Of a DNA stretch of 64,000 nucleotides, positions 9,543-19,125 are shown piece by piece. This DNA comes from Alphaproteobacteria bacterium (lineage in GTDB: Bacteria > Pseudomonadota > Alphaproteobacteria > Micropepsales > Micropepsaceae), in contig CANHNJ010000003.1 of NCBI GenBank assembly GCA_947462105.1, positions 81,516 through 145,515 of the forward strand, in the 5' to 3' direction. Each line of letters starts with the position of its first letter. Position 1 is the stretch's first letter. The notes under the pieces were generated by a model, which was given only the letters and a program-made list of their open reading frames with translations, did not search any database and was not told the DNA's origin. Both the position numbers and the translations under genes were made by a program.

Positions 9543-10181
9543 TTACTTTATCGCCGGGTGGACGTAGCCCGGCTGCAAAACTTTCTTCGGATCAGGCCGC
9601 ACGCTGAGATAGGTCACGTGATCGCCAATCGCTGTCCAACCATGCGCCACATTGGCAGGGATCACGATCACATCGCCGACATGCACCACGCGATTGACGG
9701 TCGGGCCATAGACCTGGCCGCTGCAGGACGGCCCGTTCAGCACCCGCGTCACATCGCTGTCAGGCGCAGACGGAGCGCCGTTCACGATCTGCCCGCCGGT
9801 GATCAGCGTGCCGGAGCCGGAGGTAACAATGTACGTCTCCACCGTGTCGGTATGGGAGATCATGCCGCGCTGGCCTGCGGCGGCACCAGCGGGTGCCGTA
9901 GCAAGACCACAGGTCGGCGCGCCGGCGGGCCGTGCTGCAGCGGCAGCAGAGGCATTGCCCTGTGAGGCCGCGCCAGCCGGGGTGGCACCGCGATGGACCA
10001 CCGCGACCGAGAGCTGGTAGCTGCCCATGTCGAGGACGCGCAGCGTACGGTCCGTGGCGGTGCCCGATTTCAGCACCGCCTGGATCTGGTCGTTCATGAT
10101 GTAGGTGGCGCTGTCGGTCTGCGCCAGGACAGCGGACGATGCCATGCAAAGAACCAGTGCGCCAAGAATGACCTTGTTCAT
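9543..10181 (-). CDS. exported cupin-domain protein of unknown function
   Basis: The 212-residue protein has a signal peptide (MNKVILGALVLCMASSAVLA) and a C-terminal cupin barrel. The metal-site motif is partly visible: HTDTVETYIVTSGSGTLITGG resembles motif 1 and GDVIVIPANVAHGW is motif 2. Between signal and barrel is an Ala/Gly/Pro-rich low-complexity stretch (about 70-105). Another secreted cupin protein lies at 52572-53576. The ligand is unknown. It is a single gene divergent from nothing obvious. Confidence 0.72.
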   Translation of the reverse strand: MNKVILGALVLCMASSAVLAQTDSATYIMNDQIQAVLKSGTATDRTLRVLDMGSYQLSVAVVHRGATPAGAASQGNASAAAAARPAGAPTCGLATAPAGAAAGQRGMISHTDTVETYIVTSGSGTLITGGQIVNGAPSAPDSDVTRVLNGPSCSGQVYGPTVNRVVHVGDVIVIPANVAHGWTAIGDHVTYLSVRPDPKKVLQPGYVHPAIK

Positions 10182-10238
10182 GCCTGCCTCCCGTTATTTC
10201 GCGCCAGCTTACGCTGCCGCCGGGCAGAGGCAAGCGCG

Positions 10239-11738
10239 CTAGATTCTCTGATCGTATTCGCCTACTTCGGGGAATTTTCTCAGGCGGCCATCGATTTCGG
10301 CGAACATGGCCCGCATCTTTTCTTCCGAGACCGGGCTTTCCACCACCACCACCAGCGACGGCTTGTTGGAAGAGGCACGCACCAGGCCCCAGGTGCCGTC
10401 TTCCAGCGTCACGCGCACGCCGTTGACCGTCACCACGGAGAGAATCTTCTGGTCCAGCAGCGTTTCGCCCCTGGCGGCCAGGTCGGAATATTCCTTCACC
10501 AGCGCCTCGACCACCGCGTATTTCTTGTCGTCGGGACATTCCGGCCCCATGGTCGGCGAGCCCCAGGTCTTGGGCAGGTCATCGTAAAGTCCCGACAGCT
10601 TGGCGCCCGGCCCGGCGCGATCCAGCATCTGCAGCACGGCGATGCCCGCCACGATGCCGTCATCATACCCCTTGCCGATCGGCGCATTGAAGAAGAAATG
10701 ACCCGACTTTTCGAAGCCCGCCAGCGCGTTCAACTCGCTGGTGCGGCGCTTGATGTAGGAGTGGCCGGTCTTCCAGTAATCGGTCTTGACGCCACGCTGC
10801 TTCAGAACCGGATCGGTGAGGTAAAGGCCCGTGGACTTCACATCCACCACGAATTGCGGATTGGGGAATTCCTTCGACAGGTCACGCGCCAGCATCACGC
10901 CGATCTTGTCGGCAAAAATCTCGCGGCCCTGGTCATCCACCACGCCGCAGCGGTCGCCGTCGCCGTCAAAACCCAGGCAGAGATCGGCGCCCGCTGCCTT
11001 CACCGCATCGCCCATCGCGTGCAGCATGTGCAGGTCTTCGGGATTGGGATTGTATTTGGGGAAGGTGAAATCCAGCTCATTGTCCATCGGGATCACTTCG
11101 GCCCCGATGCGGCGCAGCGCTTCGGGCGCAAAGGCGCCAGCCGTACCGTTGCCGGTGGCGGCCACGACCTTGATGGGGCGCGACAGCTTGATGCCCTTCG
11201 TCACGTCCTGCAGATAGGTCTCGCGCATGTCGGGCACGGCGATATACGAACCGCCCGCGCGTTCCTTCCACAGACCGCCCAGCACGATCTCTTTCAGGCG
11301 GTTCATCTCGTCCGGCCCGAAAGTCAGCGGGCGCTTGGCGCCCATCTTCACGCCGGTCCAGCCATTCTCGTTGTGACTGGCGGTCACCATCGCCACGGCG
11401 GGGCAATCCAGCGCGAACTGCGCGAAATAGGCCACCGGCGACAGCGCCAGGCCGATGTCATGCACCTCGCAGCCGGCGCTCAGCAGGCCCAGCGTCAACG
11501 CCTGCTTGATGGAAAGAGAATAGGACCGGAAGTCATGGCCGGTGACGACCTTCAGCGGCACGCCGATCTCGCCCAGATAGGTCCCCAGGCCCATGCCCAG
11601 CGCCGTGATGCCCAGCAGGTTGATGTCCTTGCCGAACAGCCAACGCGCGTCGTACTCGCGAAAGCCGTTGGCCGTCACCAGCGGCACATTCTCGTAATCG
11701 AGGGTGTTGGGCTTGAGGTCGGCGCGGGGCTTCTGCAT
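10239..11738 (-). CDS. phosphomannomutase/phosphoglucomutase (alpha-D-phosphohexomutase)
   Basis: The start at 11738 (MQKPRADLKPNTLDYE) has AGGACC just upstream and gives 499 residues, the size of the alphaproteobacterial PMM/PGM group; a longer frame back to 11789 lacks support. Motifs: the phosphoserine loop VTASHNENGWTGVK, the magnesium loop GFDGDGDRCGVVDD, and the sugar loop GFEKSGHFFF. The enzyme interconverts hexose 6- and 1-phosphates for nucleotide-sugar, lipopolysaccharide and capsule synthesis in the cytoplasm. It is divergent from cobA. Confidence 0.92.
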   Translation of the reverse strand: MQKPRADLKPNTLDYENVPLVTANGFREYDARWLFGKDINLLGITALGMGLGTYLGEIGVPLKVVTGHDFRSYSLSIKQALTLGLLSAGCEVHDIGLALSPVAYFAQFALDCPAVAMVTASHNENGWTGVKMGAKRPLTFGPDEMNRLKEIVLGGLWKERAGGSYIAVPDMRETYLQDVTKGIKLSRPIKVVAATGNGTAGAFAPEALRRIGAEVIPMDNELDFTFPKYNPNPEDLHMLHAMGDAVKAAGADLCLGFDGDGDRCGVVDDQGREIFADKIGVMLARDLSKEFPNPQFVVDVKSTGLYLTDPVLKQRGVKTDYWKTGHSYIKRRTSELNALAGFEKSGHFFFNAPIGKGYDDGIVAGIAVLQMLDRAGPGAKLSGLYDDLPKTWGSPTMGPECPDDKKYAVVEALVKEYSDLAARGETLLDQKILSVVTVNGVRVTLEDGTWGLVRASSNKPSLVVVVESPVSEEKMRAMFAEIDGRLRKFPEVGEYDQRI

Positions 11739-11852
11739 GGCGGTCCTGCAAATGGGCTCTTGGGCGGGGTTTAGGGTGGGCGACGGCAAAGCGCAACCTT
11801 CAAACCACAGCGCGCCGTGCTAGGATCGGCCCCATGAAAAGGCATTCACAGC

Positions 11853-12653
11853 ATGCGTGAAAATAGCGCGATTTCGGCGGATTTCTGGGCCGCCCTGCCC
11901 GCATTGCTGCCCGGCCGGGTCTGGCTGGTCGGTGGGGGGCCGGGCGATCCCGGCCTGATCACCGCCCTGGGCCTGAAGGCGCTGGCCGACGCCGATGTCA
12001 TCCTGCACGACGCGCTGATCGATGAACGCCTGCTGGCGCTGGCCCGGCCCGACGCCGAGCGTATCTATGCTGGCAAGCGCGCCGGGGTAAAAAGCTGCAA
12101 GCAGGACGAGATCAGCGACACGCTGGTGGCGCTGGCGAAGGACGGCAAGCGCGTGCTGCGCCTGAAGGGCGGCGACCCTTTCGTGTTTGGGCGCGGCGGC
12201 GAAGAAGCGCAGGCCTTGGCGCGGGCGGGCGTGCCCTTTCGCATCGTGCCGGGCATCACTGCGGGTATCGGCGGCCTGGCCTATGCCGGTATTCCCGTGA
12301 CGCATCGCGACACCAACCATGCCGTCACCTTCATCACCGGACATGGCAGCGACGGCAAGCTGCCGCATCTGGACTGGGGCCGCGTGGCGAAAAGCGCACC
12401 GACGCTGGTCTTCTACATGGGCCGGCGCTTCGCAGGCGAGATCGCCAGCGTGCTGATCGCGGGCGGGCGCGATGGCGATGAATCCGTCGCCATCGTCGCC
12501 AATGCGACGCGGCCCGACCAGAGCATGATTGTCACCACGCTGGCCGGACTGGCCGAGGCGGCGGAACGCAGCCCGGCACTTTCCATCATCGTGATCGGCG
12601 AGAATGTGAAGCTGGCGACAGAGCTCAACTGGCTTGCTGCGGCTTCGGCGTGA
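11853..12653 (+). CDS. cobA: uroporphyrinogen-III C-methyltransferase (SUMT)
   Basis: The enzyme transfers two methyl groups from S-adenosylmethionine to uroporphyrinogen III, giving precorrin-2 for siroheme or cobalamin. The 266-residue protein has VWLVGGGPGDPGLIT at the N-terminal SAM site, the GGDPFVFGRGGEE loop and GITAGIGGLAYAGIPVTHRD. It is a stand-alone SUMT without the CysG dehydrogenase/chelatase part. There are no sulfite or nitrite reductase genes beside it, so siroheme versus B12 use is open. Its last 29 bases overlap the end of the converging DUF1289 gene. Confidence 0.93.
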   Translation: MRENSAISADFWAALPALLPGRVWLVGGGPGDPGLITALGLKALADADVILHDALIDERLLALARPDAERIYAGKRAGVKSCKQDEISDTLVALAKDGKRVLRLKGGDPFVFGRGGEEAQALARAGVPFRIVPGITAGIGGLAYAGIPVTHRDTNHAVTFITGHGSDGKLPHLDWGRVAKSAPTLVFYMGRRFAGEIASVLIAGGRDGDESVAIVANATRPDQSMIVTTLAGLAEAAERSPALSIIVIGENVKLATELNWLAAASA

Positions 12654-12834
12654 GCCGTTCTGGCAGTTCTGCCATGATGACAAGCTGTTCCGCCTCGCTC
12701 ATATCGGGCCAGCGCTCGATTTCCTCCAGCGTGCGGCCACAGCCACGGCACAGGTCGCGCAGCGCGTCGTAGCCGCAAATTTTCACGCAGGGGCTCGGCA
12801 TGGCCGGAATTATGGCCTTTTCGCTCGAAACCAT
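12625..12834 (-). CDS. DUF1289 small cysteine-rich protein
   Basis: The 69-residue protein carries the DUF1289 pattern PCVKICGYDALRDLCRGCGRT with four closely spaced cysteines, then a helical tail (EEIERWPDMSEAEQLVIM). This looks like a small metal- or Fe-S-binding protein; its role is not established. A second start at MPSPCVKICG (12801) is equally possible. The gene runs divergently from the next one, with a CtrA-type box between them, and overlaps the end of cobA. Confidence 0.8.
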   Translation of the reverse strand: MVSSEKAIIPAMPSPCVKICGYDALRDLCRGCGRTLEEIERWPDMSEAEQLVIMAELPERLTPKPQQAS

Positions 12835-12843
12835 ACAACGACC

Positions 12844-12858
12844 TTAACCGCGGCTTAA
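12844..12858. promoter_or_regulatory. CtrA-type box, TTAA-N7-TTAA
   Basis: An exact TTAA, seven bases, TTAA arrangement, extended to TTAAC at both ends, lies in the short divergent gap between the DUF1289 gene (start 12834) and the gene at 12902. In alphaproteobacteria this spacing is the consensus of the cell-cycle response regulator CtrA. It could control either gene. A single box can occur by chance, though TTAA is rare in such GC-rich DNA. Confidence 0.5.
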
Positions 12859-12901
12859 CAGCGTCGGAGCGACAATCCGGGCGAATTTCCGGAAGTCTCT
12901 C

Positions 12902-13432
12902 ATGGCCAAGGCCGCGTTCCACAAGAACCAGCGTGTGTACGTCAAGCCGGTCGGCACCTGGGCGCTGATTGAACATGTCGTGCCGCATTGGGCCAAGGGC
13001 CTGGATGAACCGATCCGTGTTCACTACGACGTCGGCCTGGGCCGCGAATTCACGGCCGACGAACTGGTGAGCGAAGAGCCGATGGGCGACAAGATCACCG
13101 CCGCCAACGAAGCCTGGCGCGTGGTCCGCGCCCGCAACAAGTGGCAACCCGCCGAGGATTGCGCCCGCCATCCGGTGCCGGGCACCTATCCGGTGGTGAT
13201 CACCGGCAAGGAAGACTGGGGTGGCTGGCGCGTGCCGGGCGCCGAGTATGATCTGGACCCCAGCAAGGTCGAGGAACAGGCGCGGCTGATCGCCAGCGCG
13301 CCCAAGCTGGCCGCCTTCGCGGGCGGGCTGGTGGACTGGGTGCGCAAGTCGGGCGAGGACATGCCCGATTCACTGGCCGAACTGGCGCACCAGGCGCAGG
13401 ACATCCTGTCCCACGTCAAGGGACAGGGCTGA
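12902..13432 (+). CDS. conserved-looking protein of unknown function, 176 residues
   Basis: I do not recognise a family. The frame starts at ATG 12902 with GGAAG about ten bases upstream and codes a soluble protein with no signal peptide or membrane segment. The N-terminal half (RVYVKPVGTWALIEHVVPHW) looks like a small beta-rich domain; the C-terminal half (from about residue 110) is helical and acidic. The clean composition, the ribosome site and the CtrA-type box upstream argue for a real gene, perhaps controlled by the cell cycle. Its end overlaps the converging membrane gene by 17 bases. Confidence 0.6.
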   Translation: MAKAAFHKNQRVYVKPVGTWALIEHVVPHWAKGLDEPIRVHYDVGLGREFTADELVSEEPMGDKITAANEAWRVVRARNKWQPAEDCARHPVPGTYPVVITGKEDWGGWRVPGAEYDLDPSKVEEQARLIASAPKLAAFAGGLVDWVRKSGEDMPDSLAELAHQAQDILSHVKGQG

Positions 13433-14645
13433 GCGCCCTTCGCCGATACACCAGCACAAAACAAAGCAGCATTGCGATCACGGCCACCGGAATGAATGTC
13501 AGCTCGGCGAGCTGGCGCGCGGCGACCGGCGCAAACCAGAGCAAGGCCAGAAGCGAAGCCTCGTAGGGCGCAAATTTTTCCGCTTGCCCTTCCGCCACAA
13601 GCAACGCGATGACCGGCGCCAGCAGCATCAAATCGTAATCCAGGCCATAGGGCGTCGCCAGCAGCGCGCCCAGGCAGAGCGCTGCGCCCTTGTATCCCTG
13701 CGGCGCCTGGCTGCGCCAAAGCCGAACCAGTCCGATCATCACCAGTCCCATGACGGCAAGCTGTGCGCCATAGGCCAGCGCGATGGAACCGCCCCACAGG
13801 CGCACCCAGGCGAACACACTCTGGATCTTGTGGAAGCCGGTGCCGCCCTGCTCCAGCACGACCGTGCGGGTGAAATGCGCCGATTCCAGAAAGGCGGGCC
13901 AGACCTGGGACCCGAACAAGGCCGTGGTCAACGCCGCCAGCGCCAGGACGGTCGTCGTGGCGCTGGCGATGACGCGCCAGCGCCCAGTCGCCGCGAGCAC
14001 GATGGGGATGAACAGGCCGAATTGCGGCTTGTAGGCCAGCAGTCCAAACAGGCATCCTGCCAGCAACGGCCTGCTGTCCAGGAACGCCAGCGCGCCAGCG
14101 AACAAAGCCGCCGTGAGAAAACCATTATGGCCATGTGTGAGATTGACGAACACTGCCGTGAATCCCAGCGCCAGCAATAGCCAGAGTGGGTCGTTCGCCA
14201 GCGCTGGCGTGGCGCTGGTCCGCAGCAGCAGCAGGGTCGCGCCCTGCCACAGGATCAGCGCGGGAATTTAAGGAAGCTGCGCCAGCGCGCCGGCGATCAG
14301 CAGAAAAAAGGGCGGGTAGTGCCAGCCGAAGAATTCCGTCTTGGGCCCGAATATCGCCTGCTCTGCCTGATACTGGCGCACCATATCGAACGGCGCGGTG
14401 GCGTCGCCCTGCCCCGCCGCCACGCCCGCCGCATAGACATTGGAGAAATCCGTGCCCAGAGGGCGGCCGGCGTAATCGCTGAGCCCCTGCGCCGTGAAAC
14501 CCAGATAGAGAATCGCGGCACAGAAACCCGCGATCATCAACACCGCCCAGGCGGTCATGCGCCCGCGCGTCAGGAAGCGGCCGTCACGAATCCGACTGAA
14601 GAAGCTGTGCACCAATGCCCTGGTCTGAGTCCCACAGTCCGACAT
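13416..14645 (-). pseudogene. GT87/DUF2029-like polyprenol-phosphate-mannose-type membrane protein with in-frame TAA
   Basis: From ATG 14645 (MSDCGTQTR) the frame gives a membrane helix, the luminal motif GTDFSNVYAAG and the family signature FGWHYPPFFLL, then TAA at 14268-14270 (codon 126). The same frame continues unbroken to 13416 with eight or so further hydrophobic helices, including NLTHGHNGFLTAALF and the motif LLAYKPQFGL, as in DUF2029 proteins. The stop lies in AQLP-stop-IPALILWQ where relatives have LPY. The continuous frame would be about 409 residues, the family size. GT87 enzymes mannosylate from lipid-linked mannose; the exact substrate here is unknown. Alternatives are a real null allele, a sequence error or a suppressed stop. 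Confidence 0.82.
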
Positions 14646-14751
14646 TGGGGCTTCCCCGCAAGCCACTCAAGGCCGTCCACCCGGATTTGCCGGTGCCAAG
14701 CCGGGCATGGCCGCGTTATAAGAGCGCCCCCGCCGCCACCAGCGAGTCTCC

Positions 14752-17376
14752 ATGCGTACCGAAGAACCCCGCACCATCCATCTTGCCGATTATCACGCGC
14801 CCGATTTCCGCATCGAGACGGTGACACTGGATTTCACGCTCGATCCGCAGGCGACGAAGGTCGCATCGAAGCTCGTGATCGTTCGCAAGGGAGACGCCGC
14901 CGCGCCGCTGCGGCTGGATGGCGAAGCGCAGAAACTGCTTTCGGTAACACTGGACGGGCGCGCCCTGTCGCAGGGCGACTACCTGCTCGACGACAAGAGC
15001 CTGACCATCGCTGCGGTGCCCGATAAATTCACCCTGGAGATCGTCAGCGAGATCGCGCCCGCCGCCAACACGGCACTGGAAGGACTGTACCAGTCGGGCG
15101 GCATTTTCTGCACCCAGTGCGAGCCGGAAGGCTTTCGCCGCATCACCTATTTCATCGACCGGCCCGACAATCTCTCCGTTTTCACGGTGCGGATCGAAGC
15201 CGACCGCCAGCAATACCCGGTGCTGCTCTCCAACGGCAATCGCGTCGAAGCCGGGCCGTTGCCGGGCGGGCGTCACTTCGCGCGCTGGCACGACCCCTTC
15301 CCCAAGCCGTCCTATCTGTTCGCGCTGGTGGCGGGCGATCTGGGCAGCATCCATGACAGCTTCACCAGCATGACGGGCCGCTCCATCGCACTGGAAATCT
15401 TCGTCGAGCACGGCAACGAACCCCGCGCCCATTACGCCATGGGCGCTCTGAAGCGGTCGATGAAATGGGATGAAGAGGCCTATGGCCGCGAATACGACCT
15501 CGACATCTTCATGATCGTCGCCGTCAGCGCCTTCAACATGGGCGCGATGGAGAACAAGGGCCTCAACATCTTCAACGACAAGGTGTTGTTGGCCTCGCCG
15601 GAGACAGCCACCGACGACGATTATGCCCGCATCGAAAGCGTGGTGGCGCACGAGTATTTCCACAACTGGACCGGCAACCGCATCACCTGCCGCGACTGGT
15701 TCCAGCTTTCGCTGAAAGAGGGTCTTACCGTCTTCCGTGACCAGAGCTTTTCCGGCGATGTTCGCAGCCACGGAGTCCAGCGCATCCAGGATGTGCGCAG
15801 CCTGCGCGGCCGCCAGTTCCCCGAGGATGCCGGTCCGCTGGCGCATCCGGTGCAGCCGCAGAGCTATATCGAGATCAACAATTTCTACACCTCGACCATC
15901 TACGAGAAGGGCTCCGAGGTCATCGGCATGCTCAAGACGCTGGTCGGCGACGAAGGCTACCGCAAAGCCACCGACCTGTATTTCGCGCGTCATGACGGTG
16001 AAGCCACCACCATCGAGACCTGGGTGAAGTGCTTAGAGGATGCCTGCGGCCGTGACCTGACCCAGTTTCGCCGCTGGTACGCCCAGGCCGGCACGCCGGT
16101 GGTGGAAGCGCGCGGCGCCTATGATGCCACCGCGAAGACCTACACGCTGGAGCTGACCCAGTCGCTCGCGCCCACACCGGGCCAGCCGGAAAAGCTGCCG
16201 CTGCACATCCCCGTGCGCATGGGCCTGGTGGGCCAGACCGGCGCGCACCTGCCATTGACGCTGGATGGCGAGAACCTGACCGGCCCGGAAACGCGCGTGC
16301 TGGAACTGACCGATGCCTTCCAGCGCTTCGTTTTCACCGGCGTGGCGGAAGAAGCGATGCTGTCGCTGGGGCGCAACTTCTCGGCCCCCGCAATCTTCAG
16401 GACGGCGCACACCCGCCACGATCGCGCCGTGATGATGGGCAGCGACAGCGATGCCTTCAATCGCTGGGAAGCGGGCCAGATCCTGGCAGCGGAGATCATG
16501 CTCGATGTCGCGGCACCCGGCACCAGCGGCGACAGCGCAGCTTACGTCGCCGCCATTGGCGACGTGCTGCGCCACGCCGAAGACGATCCCGCCTTCGCCG
16601 CCCAGATGCTGATGCCGCCCACCGAAAGTGAACTGGCGGCCAAGCGTACGCCGGTCGATCCCGACGCCATTCATGCTGCGCGCATGGCGCTGGTGCGGGC
16701 GGTTGCCAATGCGCATGGCAAGCGGTTCGCCGAACTCTACGAAGCCAGCCAGGGCGAGGCCGGGCAATACAGCCCCGACGCGAAATCGGCAGGCCGCCGC
16801 GCCCTGCGCAACGCCTGCCTGCGCTACCTCACGGCGGAAGACGATGAAGCCTCGGCGGGCCTGGCCGACGCGCATTACCGTACCGCCACCAACATGACGG
16901 ACATGATCGTGGGACTGGCCGCTCTCACCCGCATGGAGACGCCACGGCGCGACGCCGCCTTCACCCACTTCCATGACCGCTTCAAATCCGACCCGCTGGT
17001 GATGGACAAGTGGATGGGCCTGCAGGCAGGCTCGATCCTGCCCGAAACCGTGCTGGCGGTGCGCGTACTGATGAAGCACCCCGCCTTCGACATCCGCAAT
17101 CCCAACCGGGTGCGCGCCCTGATCGGCGCCTTTTCGGTCAATCACCTGCGCTTCCACGGCGCGGATGGCGGCGGCTATGCCCTGGTGGGCGCGGTAATCC
17201 GCCAGCTCGACCCCATCAACCCGCAGGTCTCGGCGCGGCTGGCTGGCAGCTTCGAAAGCTGGCGGCGCTATGATGCGAAGCGCCAGGGGCTGATGCGGGC
17301 TGAGCTGGAAGCGATCAAGGCCCTGCCCGGCATTTCGCCCAATCTCTTCGAAATCGTCTCGAAGATGCTTGGCTAG
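14752..17376 (+). CDS. pepN: aminopeptidase N (M1 zinc metallopeptidase)
   Basis: The 874-residue protein is full length for bacterial PepN. The substrate motif GAMENKG lies at about 264-270 and the zinc site is complete: HEYFH at 300-304 with the third ligand Glu323 in SLKEG. It removes N-terminal residues from peptides in the cytoplasm. The gene is monocistronic, reading away from the interrupted GT87-like gene, with 106 bases between the two starts. Confidence 0.96.
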   Translation: MRTEEPRTIHLADYHAPDFRIETVTLDFTLDPQATKVASKLVIVRKGDAAAPLRLDGEAQKLLSVTLDGRALSQGDYLLDDKSLTIAAVPDKFTLEIVSEIAPAANTALEGLYQSGGIFCTQCEPEGFRRITYFIDRPDNLSVFTVRIEADRQQYPVLLSNGNRVEAGPLPGGRHFARWHDPFPKPSYLFALVAGDLGSIHDSFTSMTGRSIALEIFVEHGNEPRAHYAMGALKRSMKWDEEAYGREYDLDIFMIVAVSAFNMGAMENKGLNIFNDKVLLASPETATDDDYARIESVVAHEYFHNWTGNRITCRDWFQLSLKEGLTVFRDQSFSGDVRSHGVQRIQDVRSLRGRQFPEDAGPLAHPVQPQSYIEINNFYTSTIYEKGSEVIGMLKTLVGDEGYRKATDLYFARHDGEATTIETWVKCLEDACGRDLTQFRRWYAQAGTPVVEARGAYDATAKTYTLELTQSLAPTPGQPEKLPLHIPVRMGLVGQTGAHLPLTLDGENLTGPETRVLELTDAFQRFVFTGVAEEAMLSLGRNFSAPAIFRTAHTRHDRAVMMGSDSDAFNRWEAGQILAAEIMLDVAAPGTSGDSAAYVAAIGDVLRHAEDDPAFAAQMLMPPTESELAAKRTPVDPDAIHAARMALVRAVANAHGKRFAELYEASQGEAGQYSPDAKSAGRRALRNACLRYLTAEDDEASAGLADAHYRTATNMTDMIVGLAALTRMETPRRDAAFTHFHDRFKSDPLVMDKWMGLQAGSILPETVLAVRVLMKHPAFDIRNPNRVRALIGAFSVNHLRFHGADGGGYALVGAVIRQLDPINPQVSARLAGSFESWRRYDAKRQGLMRAELEAIKALPGISPNLFEIVSKMLG

Positions 17377-17463
17377 CCATTCGCAGGGATACCCCGTGAC
17401 TCGCGCAGGCCCATAATCTGCAAAACGAATCAGGGCTTTGTGGCCCTGGGGCGCGGCTTGGGG

Positions 17464-19059
17464 ATGGCAATGAGGCATGTTTGGCAGTTCACGGCGGGGG
17501 CGCTGACCGGCGCTATCCTGCTATGCGCTGCTCCAGCCCAGGCCCAGGGTCCCGGCTTCGAGATCGTCAGCAACGGCCCGGCGCTGGAATTGCGCTTTCG
17601 CGGCGTGCCCCTCAAGAGCGTGCGGGCCGACGATAACCAGAACGCGCTCTCGCTCGATTTCAACCAGCCCGTCGATCCGGCGATCTTCGACGCCCTGGTC
17701 CGCCAGCTGCCGCAATGGGTCGGCATGGCCTACACCACCTATGACAATGGCGTGATCCGCGCCACGCGGCCCGTCACCTTCCTCACCCGCCAGGAGACAG
17801 ATGGCTTCTCCCTGCGGATGCAGCCGCGCAGCGGTGCGCCTGCCACGGCGCAGATGGCGCCCCCACCTGTCGCACCCCAGCAACTGCCCGGTCCGGTGAT
17901 GGCGCCCTATCCGCAGGCGCCGCAGCCTTATCCGCCCCAGCCAGGCTATCCGCCCCAGCCCGGTTACCCGCCGCAGCCGCAGGGTGGCGCGTAGCCGCCG
18001 GTGCCATTCGCGCCCTACGAAACCTATGGCGCCGCCCGCAATTATTACGGCCTGCGCTATGCGTCACGCCGCGCTGACCCGATGTGGGAGAAGGCCTTTA
18101 ACCGCGCCGCGATGCGTTCGAACTCCGACGCGGGCTTTGGCGTGGAGATCAAAAATTTCAAGAATAATGACCGCATCCTGGCCAGCCGCGCCCATGTGAA
18201 AGTGGCGGTCGGCAGCGGCATCGCCCTGCTAGGCAGCATCACCGACGTGGATTCCGAAGCCGCAGTCGTGCGCACCGCGACCGGCACCTTCGCCATCGAC
18301 AAGCGCAATGCCCTGACCGGCTCGGCCGGCGTCTCGCTGGAGATGGGCCCCGACACCGAACTGACGCTGGAAGTCCTGCTCGGCAACGGCACGGCGGGCG
18401 GCAAGCTGGGTGTCTATGGCGGCAGCCCCGACGGCTTCCTGTCAGCAAACCTAATCTATCACCAGCCGCTGCTGACCACGGCGGAAGCCATCCTGAACAA
18501 GGGCAGCACCGACGGGATCGAGATTTCCGCCGCCAGCCGCCTGGGCTGGGGCCTGTGGGGCAGCCTGGAAGGCCGCTACACCAATTACGGCACCGCCACC
18601 GCCAAGGACGCGGTGCAGACCGAAGGCTGGGACGGCAACCTGCGCTGGGACTATGACCTGGGCGGGCTGTCGGCGGGCCTGAGCTATGACGGACATGGCG
18701 AATACCGCGTCGCCTACAAGACGCTGACCGGCACCGTGCCCTCGCCCTATGTGCCGCTATCCATCCGCAACATGGAGACGCATGCCGCCACCGGCGCGCT
18801 CTCCTCGACGCTCTGGGATGGGCTCTGGTTCGATCTCTATGGCGGCTATGTCTATGACCGCTACGCCAAGACCAGCGGCGGCCTGTATGGCCTGTCGATC
18901 CGCTATACGCCGGTGCCGGGCCTGGACTTCGAGCTGGGCGCGCGTCGCTCCAACGTCTCGATGACGCAGGGCATGACCGGCGGCGAGACCAGCGCTAGCC
19001 TGTCCATGACGCTGGGCTTTGGCGGGGCGCCGCGCACCGGCCAGTTCGCCCTCTGGTAG
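17464..19059 (+). pseudogene. outer-membrane beta-barrel protein with Pro-rich linker, interrupted by in-frame TAG
   Basis: Start 17464 (or 17470) opens a signal peptide (MAMRHVWQFTAGALTGAILL, then CAAPAQA). A soluble domain of about 90 residues is followed by a Pro/Gln/Tyr-rich linker with GYPPQP repeats. At 17992-17994 (codon 177) a TAG interrupts GGA-stop-PPVPF; the preceding repeats read GYPP, so tyrosine is expected. The same frame continues to 19059 as a glycine- and aromatic-rich barrel (NYYGLRYASRRADPMWEKAF and later alternating strands) ending in FALW; a terminal aromatic residue is typical of BAM-assembled proteins. I do not recognise the family. A second start at GTG 18001 could not supply a signal peptide, so a separate gene is unlikely. 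Confidence 0.8.
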
Positions 19060-19125
19060 TTCAAACCGCTTGATAAGCTGCGGCTCCCGCCATTAGCCTG
19101 AAGTGGCTTTCGGCGGAGTATCCTC

